Shown here one piece after another: positions 51,015-59,519 of a stretch of 64,000 nucleotides of DNA. The position numbers and the translations under genes are program-made. The stretch covers positions 186,001 to 250,000 of the forward strand of contig NZ_JARZAJ010000006.1 of assembly GCF_029892105.1 (NCBI RefSeq). Reading direction: 5' to 3'. Below the pieces are notes generated by a model. It did not search any database. It was not told where the DNA came from and saw only the letters and a program-made list of their open reading frames with translations. The first letter of the stretch is position 1; every line of letters starts with the position of its first letter. This DNA is from Kitasatospora sp. GP82. GTDB lineage: Bacteria; Actinomycetota; Actinomycetes; Streptomycetales; Streptomycetaceae.

Positions 51015-51655
51015 TCTTTCGAATCGGGCGGATCGGGCGGATCGGGCGGAGCCGGCAGCTCGGGCGGCTCGGGCAGGCAGAGCTCCTTGGCCAGCGCACG
51101 TCTGGCGTGCCGGACATGGGACCGGACGGTTGCCTCCTCGATCCCCAGCTGATCGGCCGTCTCCGCGGCGGACAGCTGTAGTACATAGCGCAGCACTATG
51201 ACGTCGTACTGGCGGTCGGGGAGCCCGGAGATCGCCGAGTACAGGCCGAGTCCGCTCTCGATGGCGGCGAACTCGTCGCGCGTCTCGTGGACGAGCAGCT
51301 TGCGGATCGCCGCCTGGAAGGACGCGGTGCCGACCAGGGCCGGCTGTATGCCGCGCTTGTCCAGCCAGCTGTGGACGTGCTCCCTCAGGACCGTCCAGGC
51401 GTAGCCGGGCACCGACTCCTGCTCCAGGACGTGGTCCCAGTTCTCCAGGAGATCCGCGCAGGCGTCGTCCACGACGGACTGCGCCGCCGCCCGGTTGCCC
51501 ACCTGGGTGTGGGTGTAGCGCAGCCAGAGTCTGCAGTGGTGCTCGTGGAAGGCGGAGAAGGTCAGGTTCCCCCGCAGAGCCGGCCGTTGCGGCGGTCGGA
51601 GGTGCGGGACGCAGGTGCCGACGGCGCCCAGGGCGCCGGTGGGCGGATGCCCCAT
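51011..51655 (-). CDS. ECF-like sigma factor
   Basis: A 214-residue protein from the ATG at 51655 (GAGAGGAGC upstream). Residues about 35-100 resemble region 2 (FSAFHEHHCRLWLRYTHTQV ... ADLLENWDHVLEQESVPGYA), and the region 4 helix-turn-helix is clear: LPDRQYDVIVLRYVLQLSAA followed by ADQLGIEEATVRSHVRHARR. The C-terminus is a Pro-Glu-Asp tail. The region 2 motif is weakly conserved, so it may be an atypical ECF member. It is co-transcribed with the overlapping gene of unknown function. The 420 bases upstream are shared with the divergent methyltransferase. Confidence 0.82.
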   Translation of the reverse strand: MGHPPTGALGAVGTCVPHLRPPQRPALRGNLTFSAFHEHHCRLWLRYTHTQVGNRAAAQSVVDDACADLLENWDHVLEQESVPGYAWTVLREHVHSWLDKRGIQPALVGTASFQAAIRKLLVHETRDEFAAIESGLGLYSAISGLPDRQYDVIVLRYVLQLSAAETADQLGIEEATVRSHVRHARRALAKELCLPEPPELPAPPDPPDPPDSKE

Positions 51656-52076
51656 CAGGCGCTCCTCTCCGGGGTGTCGGCCGGATCGACCGCGGCGGTG
51701 CGTATGCCGGCGGCGAGGATCCGGGAGGCGGTCCCCCGATCCGCCAGGGTTTCCAGAGCGATGATCACGGACGTCCCGTTCGTGGGCACCGCACCGCTCC
51801 ACGGTGGAGGCGGCCGTCGGTGTGAGACACGCGTACTCTTGCTGATCAGCCAACCGGATAAGTGCCCCTCCTGTGCAGCCTTACCACCAAGTTTTCTCAC
51901 TCAACGGAATAGTGTGACTACTTTCTGTTCAATCACCCCGGCCGGTGCCCCCTCGAAGCACGGAGGGTGTCGGCCGGATGGTTGCTCCCACCAGGAGCCG
52001 GGCATTGATCACCGGTGGCGGGGGGTGGCACGACCTGGCGCGGCCCGGATCGTCCGACGGCGGCAAGGGGCGCGCG
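51656..52076. promoter_or_regulatory. divergent promoter region
   Basis: About 420 bases between the sigma factor gene and the methyltransferase gene. The part 51840-51940 is AT-rich for this genome (for instance agttttctcactcaacgg and gtgactactttctgttc) and probably contains promoters for one or both. The methyltransferase frame is open from 51945, but those codons lack a ribosome site. Confidence 0.45.
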
Positions 52077-52889
52077 ATGGCAGACGAAGACGGCGTGGTG
52101 GACCTGGAGCTCGACCAGGCCCACTCGGCCCGGATGTACGACTACTACCTGGGCGGGACGACCAACTTCCCCGCCGACCGCGAGGCGGCCGCGAAGGCCA
52201 TGACGGTGTTCCCCTCGATCCTGGCGACGGCCCGGATCAACCGGCGGTTCATGCACCGCTCCACCCGCCTGCTCGCACGGCACGGCATGTCGCAGTTCCT
52301 CGACATCGGCACCGGTATCCCCACCTCCCCCAATCTCCACGAGGTCGCCCAGAGCGTGCTTCCCGAGGCCCGGGTCGTCTACACCGACAACGACCCGATC
52401 GTCCTCACCCACGCCCGTGCCCTGCTCCAGAGTCATCCGGCGGGCCGTACCGCCTACGTACAGGCCGACGTCACCGACCCCGGCGCGCTTCTCGCCTCGC
52501 CCGGGCTGCTGGACACCCTCGACCTGGACCGGCCCGTCGCCCTGAGTCTCAACGCGCTGCTGCACTTCGTCCCGGACGCACTCGGCGCCCACGAGATCGT
52601 CGATCGTCTCAAGGCCGCCCTGGCCCCGGGCAGCACTCTCACCGTCTCCCACGCCACCCCCGACTTCGACCCCGCGGGGATCGCCCGCCTCACCAGCGCC
52701 TACCAGGCGGCCGGCACCCCCGGGCAGGCCCGCACCCGCGACGAGATAGTCCGCTTCTTCGACGGCTGGCGGCTCCTGGACCCCGGCGTCACTCCGACCC
52801 ACCAGTGGCGCCCCGACCTCGACGAGGACACCGCCAACGCCACCAGTGTCGAGGCCGCCTGCTATGCCGGCGTCGCCCGCAAACCCTGA
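52077..52889 (+). CDS. SAM-dependent methyltransferase (Methyltransf_19 type)
   Basis: A 270-residue protein from the ATG at 52077 (AAGGGG upstream). It opens with SARMYDYYLGGTTNFPADRE, the signature of the DUF574/Methyltransf_19 family abundant in Streptomyces. FLDIGTGIPTSPNLHEVAQS is the SAM-binding loop, VVYTDNDPIVLTHARALL binds the adenosine ribose, and GSTLTVSHATPDFD is a later strand. C-terminal EIVRFFDGWRLLDPGVTP is conserved. Copies of this family are numerous and their substrates are unknown. Confidence 0.9.
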   Translation: MADEDGVVDLELDQAHSARMYDYYLGGTTNFPADREAAAKAMTVFPSILATARINRRFMHRSTRLLARHGMSQFLDIGTGIPTSPNLHEVAQSVLPEARVVYTDNDPIVLTHARALLQSHPAGRTAYVQADVTDPGALLASPGLLDTLDLDRPVALSLNALLHFVPDALGAHEIVDRLKAALAPGSTLTVSHATPDFDPAGIARLTSAYQAAGTPGQARTRDEIVRFFDGWRLLDPGVTPTHQWRPDLDEDTANATSVEAACYAGVARKP

Positions 52890-52927
52890 CGCGGACTGCC
52901 ACATCCCACTTCCCGCTTCATCCCGCT

Positions 52928-54484
52928 TTACCCCGCTTCATCCCGCTGCAGCCCCTCCGCCGCCAGACTGCGGACGGTGGCGACGGTGTCGGCCTCCGAG
53001 GCCGGTTTGTCCTCGCGGTAGCGCACGACCCGGGCGAAGCGCAGGGCAAGGCCGGCGGGGTAGCGGGGGCTGCGCTGGAGGCCGTCGAAGGCGACCTCGA
53101 CGACCAGTTCGGGGCGGACGAAGACGGTGTACGAGTCACGGGACACCTCGCGGGCCAGGAACTGCCGGGTCTGCCAGGCGAGCAGCTCGTCGGTGAGGCC
53201 CTTGAAGGTCTTGCCGAGCATGACCCAGGGTTCGAGGCCCGCCTCACCGTCGTTGCGGGCGGCGAGATGGAGGTTGCTCAGAAAGCCCCGTCGGCGGCCG
53301 CTCCCCCACTCCGCGGCGGTCACGACCAGGTCGAGGGTGTGCCGGGGCTTCACCTTGATCCAGCCCGCGCCCCGCCGACCAGCCGCGTAGGGCGCGGCGG
53401 GATCCTTGACCACCACACCCTCGTGCCCGTGCGCCAGCGCGTCGCGGAAGAAGGCGTTCGCCTGCGCCGCTTCGCCCGTCACCGTGCGCGGGACACGCAG
53501 GTGTTCGGGTACCACGCGGGCGAGTTCGGCCCATCGCTGCTCGGCCGGACGGTCGATCAGGTCCTCGCCGTCCAGGTGCAGCAGGTCGAAGAAGAAGACC
53601 CGGAGCGGGACTTCGGTACGCAGCCGCTCCGGGTCCTGCCGGGAGGCGGTACGGGCCGACGTCACCTGGAAGGGACGCGGGCGCCCGTCGGGCCCGACGG
53701 CGATGGCCTCGCCGTCCAGGACCGCCGACGAGACGGCCAACGAGCCTGCCGCCTCGACCACTTCGGGAACCCGTGTGGTGATCTCGTCGAGGCTGCGGGT
53801 GAAGACGGAGATGCGGTCGCCCCCACGGTGCACCTGGACCCGGATACCGTCCAGCTTCCACTCCAGCGCCGCCGGGGCGACCCGCTCCAGCGCGGCGCCG
53901 ACGTCGGGCGCCGAGGCGGCCAGCATCGGACGTACGGGGCGGCCGAGTTCGAGGCCGAAGGCACGCAGCGCGGGCGCACCGCCGGAGAGCGCGGCCGCCG
54001 CGACCGCCCGCGCCGAGCCACGGAACATCAGGGCCCGGCGGACGGCCGCCGCAGGCACGGCGGCGGCCTTGGCCACCGCGTCGCCGAGGACCGCGTCCAG
54101 GGCTCCCTGGCGCAACTCGCCGACCAGGACCGCCCGCAGGAACTCCTGTTCCCCGGCCGTCGCCCGCCCGAACAACTCCGCCAGCAGCCGGGCCCGTTCG
54201 GCCTGTGCGCCCTTGCCGTGGACCGCCGCGATCGCGGTGAGCGCGTCCTCGGCCTCGCGGACGCCGAGTGTCGCGGCCTGCGCCGGGGGCGGGAGCTCGC
54301 GGAGCGCGGCGTACCCGACACCGATCCGCAGCCGCCTGGACTCGCCGGAGAGCAGCGCCACGGCTGCCGGGATCTCCTCGGGGCCGAGCTCGCGCAGACA
54401 GTCGGCCAGCAGCGCGATCTTGGCGTTGCGGGCCGAGGTCGCACCGGTGGCGCGCGAGGTACTGGCGAGACGTTCCAACAGCAC
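52928..54484 (-). CDS. ATP-dependent DNA ligase
   Basis: A 518-residue protein from a GTG at 54484. Residues 1-185 are the helical DNA-binding domain (DCLRELGPEEIPAAVALLSG ... LGVREAEDALTAIAAVHGKG). The adenylation domain has EWKLDGIRVQVHRGG, whose Lys accepts AMP, then VLDGEAIAVG, RVFFFDLLHLDGED, HEGVVVKDPAAPYAAG and GWIKVKPRHTLDLVVTAAEW: all six nucleotidyltransferase motifs. The OB-fold domain ends with PRYPAGLALRFARVVRYRED. This is the LigB/archaeal type, distinct from the essential NAD-dependent LigA and probably used in repair. A short cccgcttcat repeat lies just past its stop. Confidence 0.95.
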   Translation of the reverse strand: MLLERLASTSRATGATSARNAKIALLADCLRELGPEEIPAAVALLSGESRRLRIGVGYAALRELPPPAQAATLGVREAEDALTAIAAVHGKGAQAERARLLAELFGRATAGEQEFLRAVLVGELRQGALDAVLGDAVAKAAAVPAAAVRRALMFRGSARAVAAAALSGGAPALRAFGLELGRPVRPMLAASAPDVGAALERVAPAALEWKLDGIRVQVHRGGDRISVFTRSLDEITTRVPEVVEAAGSLAVSSAVLDGEAIAVGPDGRPRPFQVTSARTASRQDPERLRTEVPLRVFFFDLLHLDGEDLIDRPAEQRWAELARVVPEHLRVPRTVTGEAAQANAFFRDALAHGHEGVVVKDPAAPYAAGRRGAGWIKVKPRHTLDLVVTAAEWGSGRRRGFLSNLHLAARNDGEAGLEPWVMLGKTFKGLTDELLAWQTRQFLAREVSRDSYTVFVRPELVVEVAFDGLQRSPRYPAGLALRFARVVRYREDKPASEADTVATVRSLAAEGLQRDEAG

Positions 54485-54914
54485 TGCGGACCCCCGGACA
54501 CCTCTGGCGACTCACTGGGCTCCCCCATAATCCACCGGCCCCCACCCCACTCGCCTGCGCACCGCCGGTACGTTCCACGGAGGGTGACCATGCACCGCCC
54601 GGGGACGCGGGGTCGGCGTCGCGCCCGAGCCGCCCCCAGGAGGCTTCAGCTCACCGAAGGCGCCTCGGCGCACCGAGGACCGCCGGTTGATCAGCGTCTG
54701 TTCGCGGTACGGGCCGGGGAGGTCGGACATCGCCGGCAGCCGGTCGCAGGCCTCCGGCGAACTCCGCGGGTCACCGACCCAGTACGTGACAGATCCCTGC
54801 TCGGCGAACCCGCCCGTCCCCGGCCACCGCTCCGGGGGCGGGCGGCGGCGCGTTCCCCGCCCGTCGCCCCGGCAGTGCAGCACCGCACGGACAGGCCGGA
54901 CGGCAGGACAGGGC
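54485..54914. other. intergenic stretch without a supported gene
   Basis: About 430 bases between the ligase start and the C39-like peptidase stop. Several long frames cross it, but none has a start with a ribosome site or recognisable content. Nothing else was seen. Confidence 0.4.
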
Positions 54915-55535
54915 TCAGTGCGCGTACGGCCCCAGCACGATCCCGCGTCCCGCGTAGAAGCGCCCGAGGTCGGCCCACGGCACCGGGGCGAAGCTCTGCG
55001 AACCGTCCGGGAACCCGGACGGGTTGTGGATGAGCAGGTGCTCGTCCTCCGCGCCGACGGCGAGCACCAGGTGGCCGCCGGTGCGCGGCGGTTGCGGGTC
55101 CAGCGTCCGGATGGAGGGGTGGACGGAGAGCATCGCAAGACGCCCCTCGGCCAGCAGGTCGGGCAGGTCCTCGGCGGGCAGCGAGCGGGCTTCGGCGAAC
55201 AGCCCCCACCGCCGGTGCGCGTAGGTGGCGAAGGGCGCGTGGATCAGCCCGTCGAGCCGCCCGTCGGGGTGCCGTACATACGCCCCGGCGGCCAGGCACT
55301 CCTGGGCGAGGGCGACGGGCCCCGGGCTGACGCCCCACCAGAAGTCGAGTGCCATCCGCAGGCAGGCCATCCCGCAGAGCCGCCAGGACCAGTACTCGTA
55401 GTCCTCCGGGCTCTCCGCGCCCGAGCGTTCCCAGAGCGGGTCGTCGGCGGCGAGCAGCGTCCCGGCGAGGATGTCGGGGACGAGGTCGGGGGACTCCCAC
55501 TGGGAGTGATACGGCACCTGGTGGATGATCGCCAC
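54915..55535 (-). CDS. C39-like cysteine peptidase
   Basis: A 206-residue cytoplasmic protein (no signal peptide) with the papain-like Peptidase_C39_2 pattern: HQVPYHSQWESPDLVPDI near the N-terminus, WRLCGMACLRMALDFWWG with the probable catalytic Cys, RTGGHLVLAVGAEDEHLLIH with the catalytic His, and HNPSGFPDGSQSF with the Asn/Asp. Length is right for a stand-alone catalytic domain. Bacteriocin-processing C39 domains are fused to ABC transporters; this one is not, so its substrate is open. Confidence 0.85.
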   Translation of the reverse strand: MAIIHQVPYHSQWESPDLVPDILAGTLLAADDPLWERSGAESPEDYEYWSWRLCGMACLRMALDFWWGVSPGPVALAQECLAAGAYVRHPDGRLDGLIHAPFATYAHRRWGLFAEARSLPAEDLPDLLAEGRLAMLSVHPSIRTLDPQPPRTGGHLVLAVGAEDEHLLIHNPSGFPDGSQSFAPVPWADLGRFYAGRGIVLGPYAH

Positions 55536-55622
55536 GGAAACGATTGTCGCCTACCTGCGCGATTACGGCGTACGGCGCGCCCGCCGTCCGCAAGGCGGGC
55601 GCGCCGCAGAGATAACCGGCCG

Positions 55623-56594
55623 CTACCAGGCGTAGTCCTCGGGTGCGGTGCGGTGGCCGGGGAAGATCTCGTCCAGCCGGTCGAGGGTCTTCTGGTCCAG
55701 GGTCAGATCGAGGGCGCGGACCGCGGCGTGCAGTTGGCCGAGCGTGCGCGGGCCGACGATCGGGGCGGTCACGACGGGGCGGGAGAGCAGCCAGGCGAGG
55801 GCGATGTCGCCCGGCTCGTGGCCGAGTTCGGCGGCCAGGTCCTCGTACGCCTGGATCTGCTCGCGCTTCTGCTCCAGCGTCTCGGCGGAGCGGCCGGTGG
55901 CGCGCCGTACGCCTTCGCGCTCCTTGCGCAGGACGCCGCCGAGCAGTCCGCCGTTCAGCGGCGACCAGGGGATCAGGCCGAGCCCGTAGTGCTGGGCGGC
56001 CGGGACGACCTCCAGCTCCACGCTGCGCGCCAGCAGGTTGTAGAGCGACTGCTCGCTCGTCAGGCCGAGGAAGTGCCGTGCCCTGGCGGCCTCCTGGGCC
56101 TGGGCGATGTGCCAGCCGGCGAAGTTGCTGGAGCCGACATAGATGATCTTGCCCTGGGCGACCAGGACCTCCATCGCCTGCCAGATCTCCTCCCACGGCG
56201 TGGCCCGGTCGATGTGGTGCATCTGGTAGAGGTCGATGTAGTCGGTCTGCAGGCGGCGCAGGCTGGCGTCCACGGCGCGGCGGATGTTGAGCGCGGAGAG
56301 CCTGCCCTCGTTGGGCCACTCCCCCATGTCGCCGTACAGCTTGGTGGCGATCACGGTCTTCTCGCGGCGGCCGCCGCCCTGGGCGAACCAGTTGCCGATG
56401 ATGCTCTCGGTGCGGCCCTTGTTCTCGCCCCAGCCGTAGACATTGGCGGTGTCGAAGAAGTTGATGCCCAACTCGTGGGCGGTGTCCATGATCTGGTGGG
56501 CCTCGGCCTCCTCGGTGTGCGGGCCGAAGTTCATGGTGCCCAGGCAGAGACGGGAGACGGTGAGGCCGGTGCGGCCGAGATGGGTGAACTTCAT
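55623..56594 (-). CDS. aldo/keto reductase
   Basis: A 323-residue TIM-barrel NADPH-dependent reductase from the ATG at 56594 (GGAGGGTGA upstream). It shows the catalytic tetrad: Asp and Tyr in INFFDTANVYGWGENKG, Lys in TVIATKLYGDMG and His in YIDLYQMHHID. The NADPH-binding loop IVGPRTLGQLHAAVRALDL is present. It resembles general stress type 2-alkenal or methylglyoxal reductases of Streptomyces. It follows the ABC-exporter genes on the same strand after about 220 bases, probably as a separate unit. Confidence 0.93.
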   Translation of the reverse strand: MKFTHLGRTGLTVSRLCLGTMNFGPHTEEAEAHQIMDTAHELGINFFDTANVYGWGENKGRTESIIGNWFAQGGGRREKTVIATKLYGDMGEWPNEGRLSALNIRRAVDASLRRLQTDYIDLYQMHHIDRATPWEEIWQAMEVLVAQGKIIYVGSSNFAGWHIAQAQEAARARHFLGLTSEQSLYNLLARSVELEVVPAAQHYGLGLIPWSPLNGGLLGGVLRKEREGVRRATGRSAETLEQKREQIQAYEDLAAELGHEPGDIALAWLLSRPVVTAPIVGPRTLGQLHAAVRALDLTLDQKTLDRLDEIFPGHRTAPEDYAW

Positions 56595-56818
56595 GCCGTC
56601 ACCCTCCGCCCGCACCGGCCCGTTTGTCCAGCACTCGGTTCCCGCGCGCCTCAGACCGACCGGGCAATAGGGCCCGCGGCGTCGCGACCCCGGGGCACGC
56701 ACCTCGCCGCGTTGTCGTCGGTCGCCCCAGCTCCGCTGCTACTCCCTCCTCCGCCTTGCGATGCACGCACCCCAACGCCGCTCCTTCACCCGCGCTCCCT
56801 ATTGCCGGTCGGTCTCAA

Positions 56819-57655
56819 TCACCGCCCGTGCGAGGCGAATTTGCGCACGGCGAGCGGGACGAACACGGCCAGCAGCAGTCCCGACCAGAGCAGGGTGGCG
56901 GTCACCGGGTGCTGGACCGGCCAGGCCTCCCCCACGGCGCCGGGGTTGTCGAACAGCCGGCGGCAGGCGGCGACCACCGCACTGATCGGGTTCCACTCGG
57001 CGACTGTACGCAGCCAGCCCGGCATTCCGCCGGTGGGCACGAAGGCGTTGGTCACCATAGCCAACGGGAAGGTGAGGACGGACAGTTGGGCCGCCATCTC
57101 CTCCTTCCCCGCCGCCAGTCCGAGATAGGTTCCGACCCAGGTCATCACAGACCGGAACAGCACCAGCAGTCCGTACGCGCCGAGGGCGGGGCCGAGGCCG
57201 TCCCTGATCCGCCAGCCGACGGCCAGGCCCACCAGGGTGAGCGGGACGAGGACGACGACACCCACCAGCAGGTCGGCGAGCGCCTGGCCGAGCAGCAGGG
57301 CGCTGCGCGAGACGGGCATGGACCGCATCCGGTCGGTCAGCCCCCGGCCGACGTCACGGGCGGCACCGACCATGGTCGGCATCAGCCCGTTGACGGCGAC
57401 CATCACGAAGAGTCCCGGCATCAGGAACTCGCGGTAGTTCCCGCTGCCCGGCACGGTCATCGCGCTGCCGAAGACGTATCCGAAGACCAGCACCATGGCC
57501 ACCGGCACGGCGAGCGAGGCCAGGACCAGACCCGGCGAACGGCGGTACGCCAGCAGCACGCGCAGCGCGGAGGTCAGGGTGTCGGACACCGGCCCGGCCC
57601 GGCGGCCGGGGGTGGTGGCGGCCGGGGCGGCGGCGGTCGTCGCGGTGGTGGTCAT
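56819..57655 (-). CDS. ABC-2 type exporter permease (DrrB-like)
   Basis: A 278-residue protein with six hydrophobic helices (for example LVLASLAVPVAMVLVFGYVF, FLMPGLFVMVAVNGLMPTMV, LADLLVGVVVLVPLTLVGLA, VTATLLWSGLLLAVFVPLAV). The MRSMPVSRSALLLGQALADL stretch is the conserved cytoplasmic loop of DrrB-type permeases. It overlaps the ATPase gene by four bases (ATGA), so the two form one transporter that exports hydrophobic compounds or drugs. The N-terminal Thr/Ala tail is longer than usual. Confidence 0.92.
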   Translation of the reverse strand: MTTTATTAAAPAATTPGRRAGPVSDTLTSALRVLLAYRRSPGLVLASLAVPVAMVLVFGYVFGSAMTVPGSGNYREFLMPGLFVMVAVNGLMPTMVGAARDVGRGLTDRMRSMPVSRSALLLGQALADLLVGVVVLVPLTLVGLAVGWRIRDGLGPALGAYGLLVLFRSVMTWVGTYLGLAAGKEEMAAQLSVLTFPLAMVTNAFVPTGGMPGWLRTVAEWNPISAVVAACRRLFDNPGAVGEAWPVQHPVTATLLWSGLLLAVFVPLAVRKFASHGR

Positions 57656-58605
57656 CGGGCGGCCCTTCCGGGTGCGGCGGTGAGTGCGAGGAAGACGTCG
57701 TCCAGGGAGGGGGTGCGCAGGGCTACGTCCTGGGCACTCACCCCGGCGGCGTCGAGCTCCCGGACGAGTTGCGGCAGAGCGATCGTCCGACCTGCGCCGG
57801 AGGTGACCTCGACCCGGCGTTCGGCCGGATCGGCGACCGGCACGCCGGCGGCCAAGTCGGCCAACACCCTGACGGCGGTGTCGAGTTGGGCGGCCTGTGC
57901 GACCGTCACCTCGATCCGGATGCCGATGGCGGCCTTGAGTCGCCCGGGCGTCCCGTGCTCGATCACCGTCCCGTGGTCGAGCACCGCGACGGCGTCGGCG
58001 AGCCGGTCGGCCTCGTCCAGATACTGGGTGGTGAGCAGTACGGTGGTGCCGCCTTCCGCCAACTCCCTTACCGCGTCCCAGATTTCCTGCCGGCTGCGCG
58101 GGTCGAGACCGGTGGTGGGTTCGTCCAGGAAGAGGACGGGCGGGGCGGTGACCAGGCTGGCGACCAGGTCAAGCCGGCGGCGCAGGCCGCCGGAGTAGGT
58201 GCGGACCAGCCGATCGGCGACCTCGGCGAGGTCGAAGCGTTCGAGCAGGTCGTCGGCGCGACTGCGGGCCCCCCGGGAACCGAGGCCGTGGTAGCGGCCG
58301 ATCAGACGGAGGTTGTCCCGCCCGGTGATGCCCTCCTCCACAGCGGCGTGCTGCCCGGCCAGCCCGATGGAGCGGCGGACCTGGGCGGCCTGGCGCACCA
58401 CGTCGAAGCCGTTGACGCGGGCACTGCCGGCGTCGGGGGCCGCGAGGGTGGCCAGGACCCGGACGGCGGTGGTCTTCCCCGCGCCGTTGGGGCCGAGCAG
58501 GCCGCACACGGTGCCGGCCGGGACGGTCAGGTCGAGGCCGCGCAGAGCAGCGGTCTTGCCGAAGCTCTTGCGCAGGCCGACGACAGCGATGGCTGCCTCG
58601 GTCAT
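57652..58605 (-). CDS. ABC exporter ATP-binding protein (DrrA-like)
   Basis: A 317-residue ATPase: Walker A LLGPNGAGKTTAVRVLATL, Q-loop SIGLAGQHAAVEEGITGRDN, signature RTYSGGLRRRLDLVASLV, Walker B PPVLFLDEPTTGLDPRS and the switch His in VLLTTQYLDEADRLAD. The C-terminal extension (IEVTVAQAAQLDTAVRVLAD) is typical of daunorubicin-resistance DrrA. With the permease it forms a multidrug or antibiotic exporter. The divergent TetR gene and the paired operator repeats just upstream indicate repression until an inducer appears. Confidence 0.94.
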   Translation of the reverse strand: MTEAAIAVVGLRKSFGKTAALRGLDLTVPAGTVCGLLGPNGAGKTTAVRVLATLAAPDAGSARVNGFDVVRQAAQVRRSIGLAGQHAAVEEGITGRDNLRLIGRYHGLGSRGARSRADDLLERFDLAEVADRLVRTYSGGLRRRLDLVASLVTAPPVLFLDEPTTGLDPRSRQEIWDAVRELAEGGTTVLLTTQYLDEADRLADAVAVLDHGTVIEHGTPGRLKAAIGIRIEVTVAQAAQLDTAVRVLADLAAGVPVADPAERRVEVTSGAGRTIALPQLVRELDAAGVSAQDVALRTPSLDDVFLALTAAPGRAAR

Positions 58606-58621
58606 GTCGAAGCCTTTCTAG

Positions 58622-58671
58622 GTACAGCGTACGTAGAAGATGGCTCCACAGTACTACGTACGGCGTACGTA
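58622..58671. promoter_or_regulatory. paired TetR-type operator between exporter and regulator
   Basis: gtacagcgtacgta (58622-58635) and gtacggcgtacgta (58658-58671) are near-identical 14-mers 36 bases apart; each contains the palindrome gtac-n-gcgtac. They fill the 97-base gap between the divergent drrA-like and tetR genes and probably overlap both promoters. Confidence 0.75.
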
Positions 58672-58702
58672 AGTAAGATGGCTGCCGAGGTGATCTTCCG
58701 AA

Positions 58703-59398
58703 ATGCCGCACAGCCAGTACGAAGCCCCCGAACTGATCTGGCTCCACCCGGAGCACAGCGGCCGGGGACCGCGCCCCGCACACAGCCGAGCCTCGATCGC
58801 GGCAGCCGCGGTCCGCATCGCGGACGCCGAGGGGATCGAGGCGGTCTCCATGCGCAGGGTCGCCGCCGAACTCGGCGCGGGGACGATGTCGCTCTACAAC
58901 TACGTCCCGAAGAAGGAACACCTCTTCGATCTGATGATCGACCAGGTAGCGGGTGAGTACGACCTCCCGGCCGGCCCCTCGGGAGACTGGCGGGCCGACC
59001 TCACCGCACTGGCCTCGATGCAGCTGGCCGTCCTGCGCCGACACGCCTGGGTGCCCCGGCTGGTCGCCACGCGGCCCGCCATCGGACCAAACGGGCTGCG
59101 CTACACCGAGTTCTTTCTCTCAGCGGTCGCTGGCACCGAGCTGAGCGGCGCCGCCAAGATGGAGGCGATGGCCCAACTCAATGGATTCCTCTGCCAGTTC
59201 GCCGAATGGGAGCGCGCGGCGACCGGCAGCAGTCCGCGCTGGATGGCCGACATGGTGACCTACCTCCAGGGCGTGGCGATGAGCGGCCGGTACCCGAGCC
59301 TCACCCAGGTACTGGCCGAGGGGTCGACCCCGGCCGACCCGAACGCCGTCTTCGACCGCCTGCTTCAGCGCATCCTGACGGCACTCTGCGAAGCCTGA
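58703..59398 (+). CDS. TetR-family regulator of the ABC exporter
   Basis: A 231-residue protein. The HTH lies near residues 30-70 (SRASIAAAAVRIADAEGIEA then MRRVAAELGAGTMSLYNYVP), and the C-terminus is of the TetR_C_1 tetracycline-repressor type (LRRHAWVPRLVATRPAIGPN, KMEAMAQLNGFLCQFAEWER). An N-terminal extension of about 27 residues precedes the HTH. Divergence from the exporter genes with twin operators between them makes it their likely repressor. The inducing compound is unknown. Confidence 0.92.
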   Translation: MPHSQYEAPELIWLHPEHSGRGPRPAHSRASIAAAAVRIADAEGIEAVSMRRVAAELGAGTMSLYNYVPKKEHLFDLMIDQVAGEYDLPAGPSGDWRADLTALASMQLAVLRRHAWVPRLVATRPAIGPNGLRYTEFFLSAVAGTELSGAAKMEAMAQLNGFLCQFAEWERAATGSSPRWMADMVTYLQGVAMSGRYPSLTQVLAEGSTPADPNAVFDRLLQRILTALCEA

Positions 59399-59519
59399 TG
59401 CCCCACGGCTGATGCCGTGCGGCGGACATGGGCGGCCACTGCCGCAGGACGAAGGGGCCGGGCACCGCCGAACCGGGCGGCGTAGCGCCGGTCGGCGGGT
59501 CCTCCCGCTCCCCGGACGC

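Noticed and set aside
51287..55033. A 1248-codon plus-strand frame across the sigma, methyltransferase and ligase genes
   Set aside because: It crosses three well-supported genes in the wrong frame, and its composition is Arg/Gly/Pro-rich shadow text.
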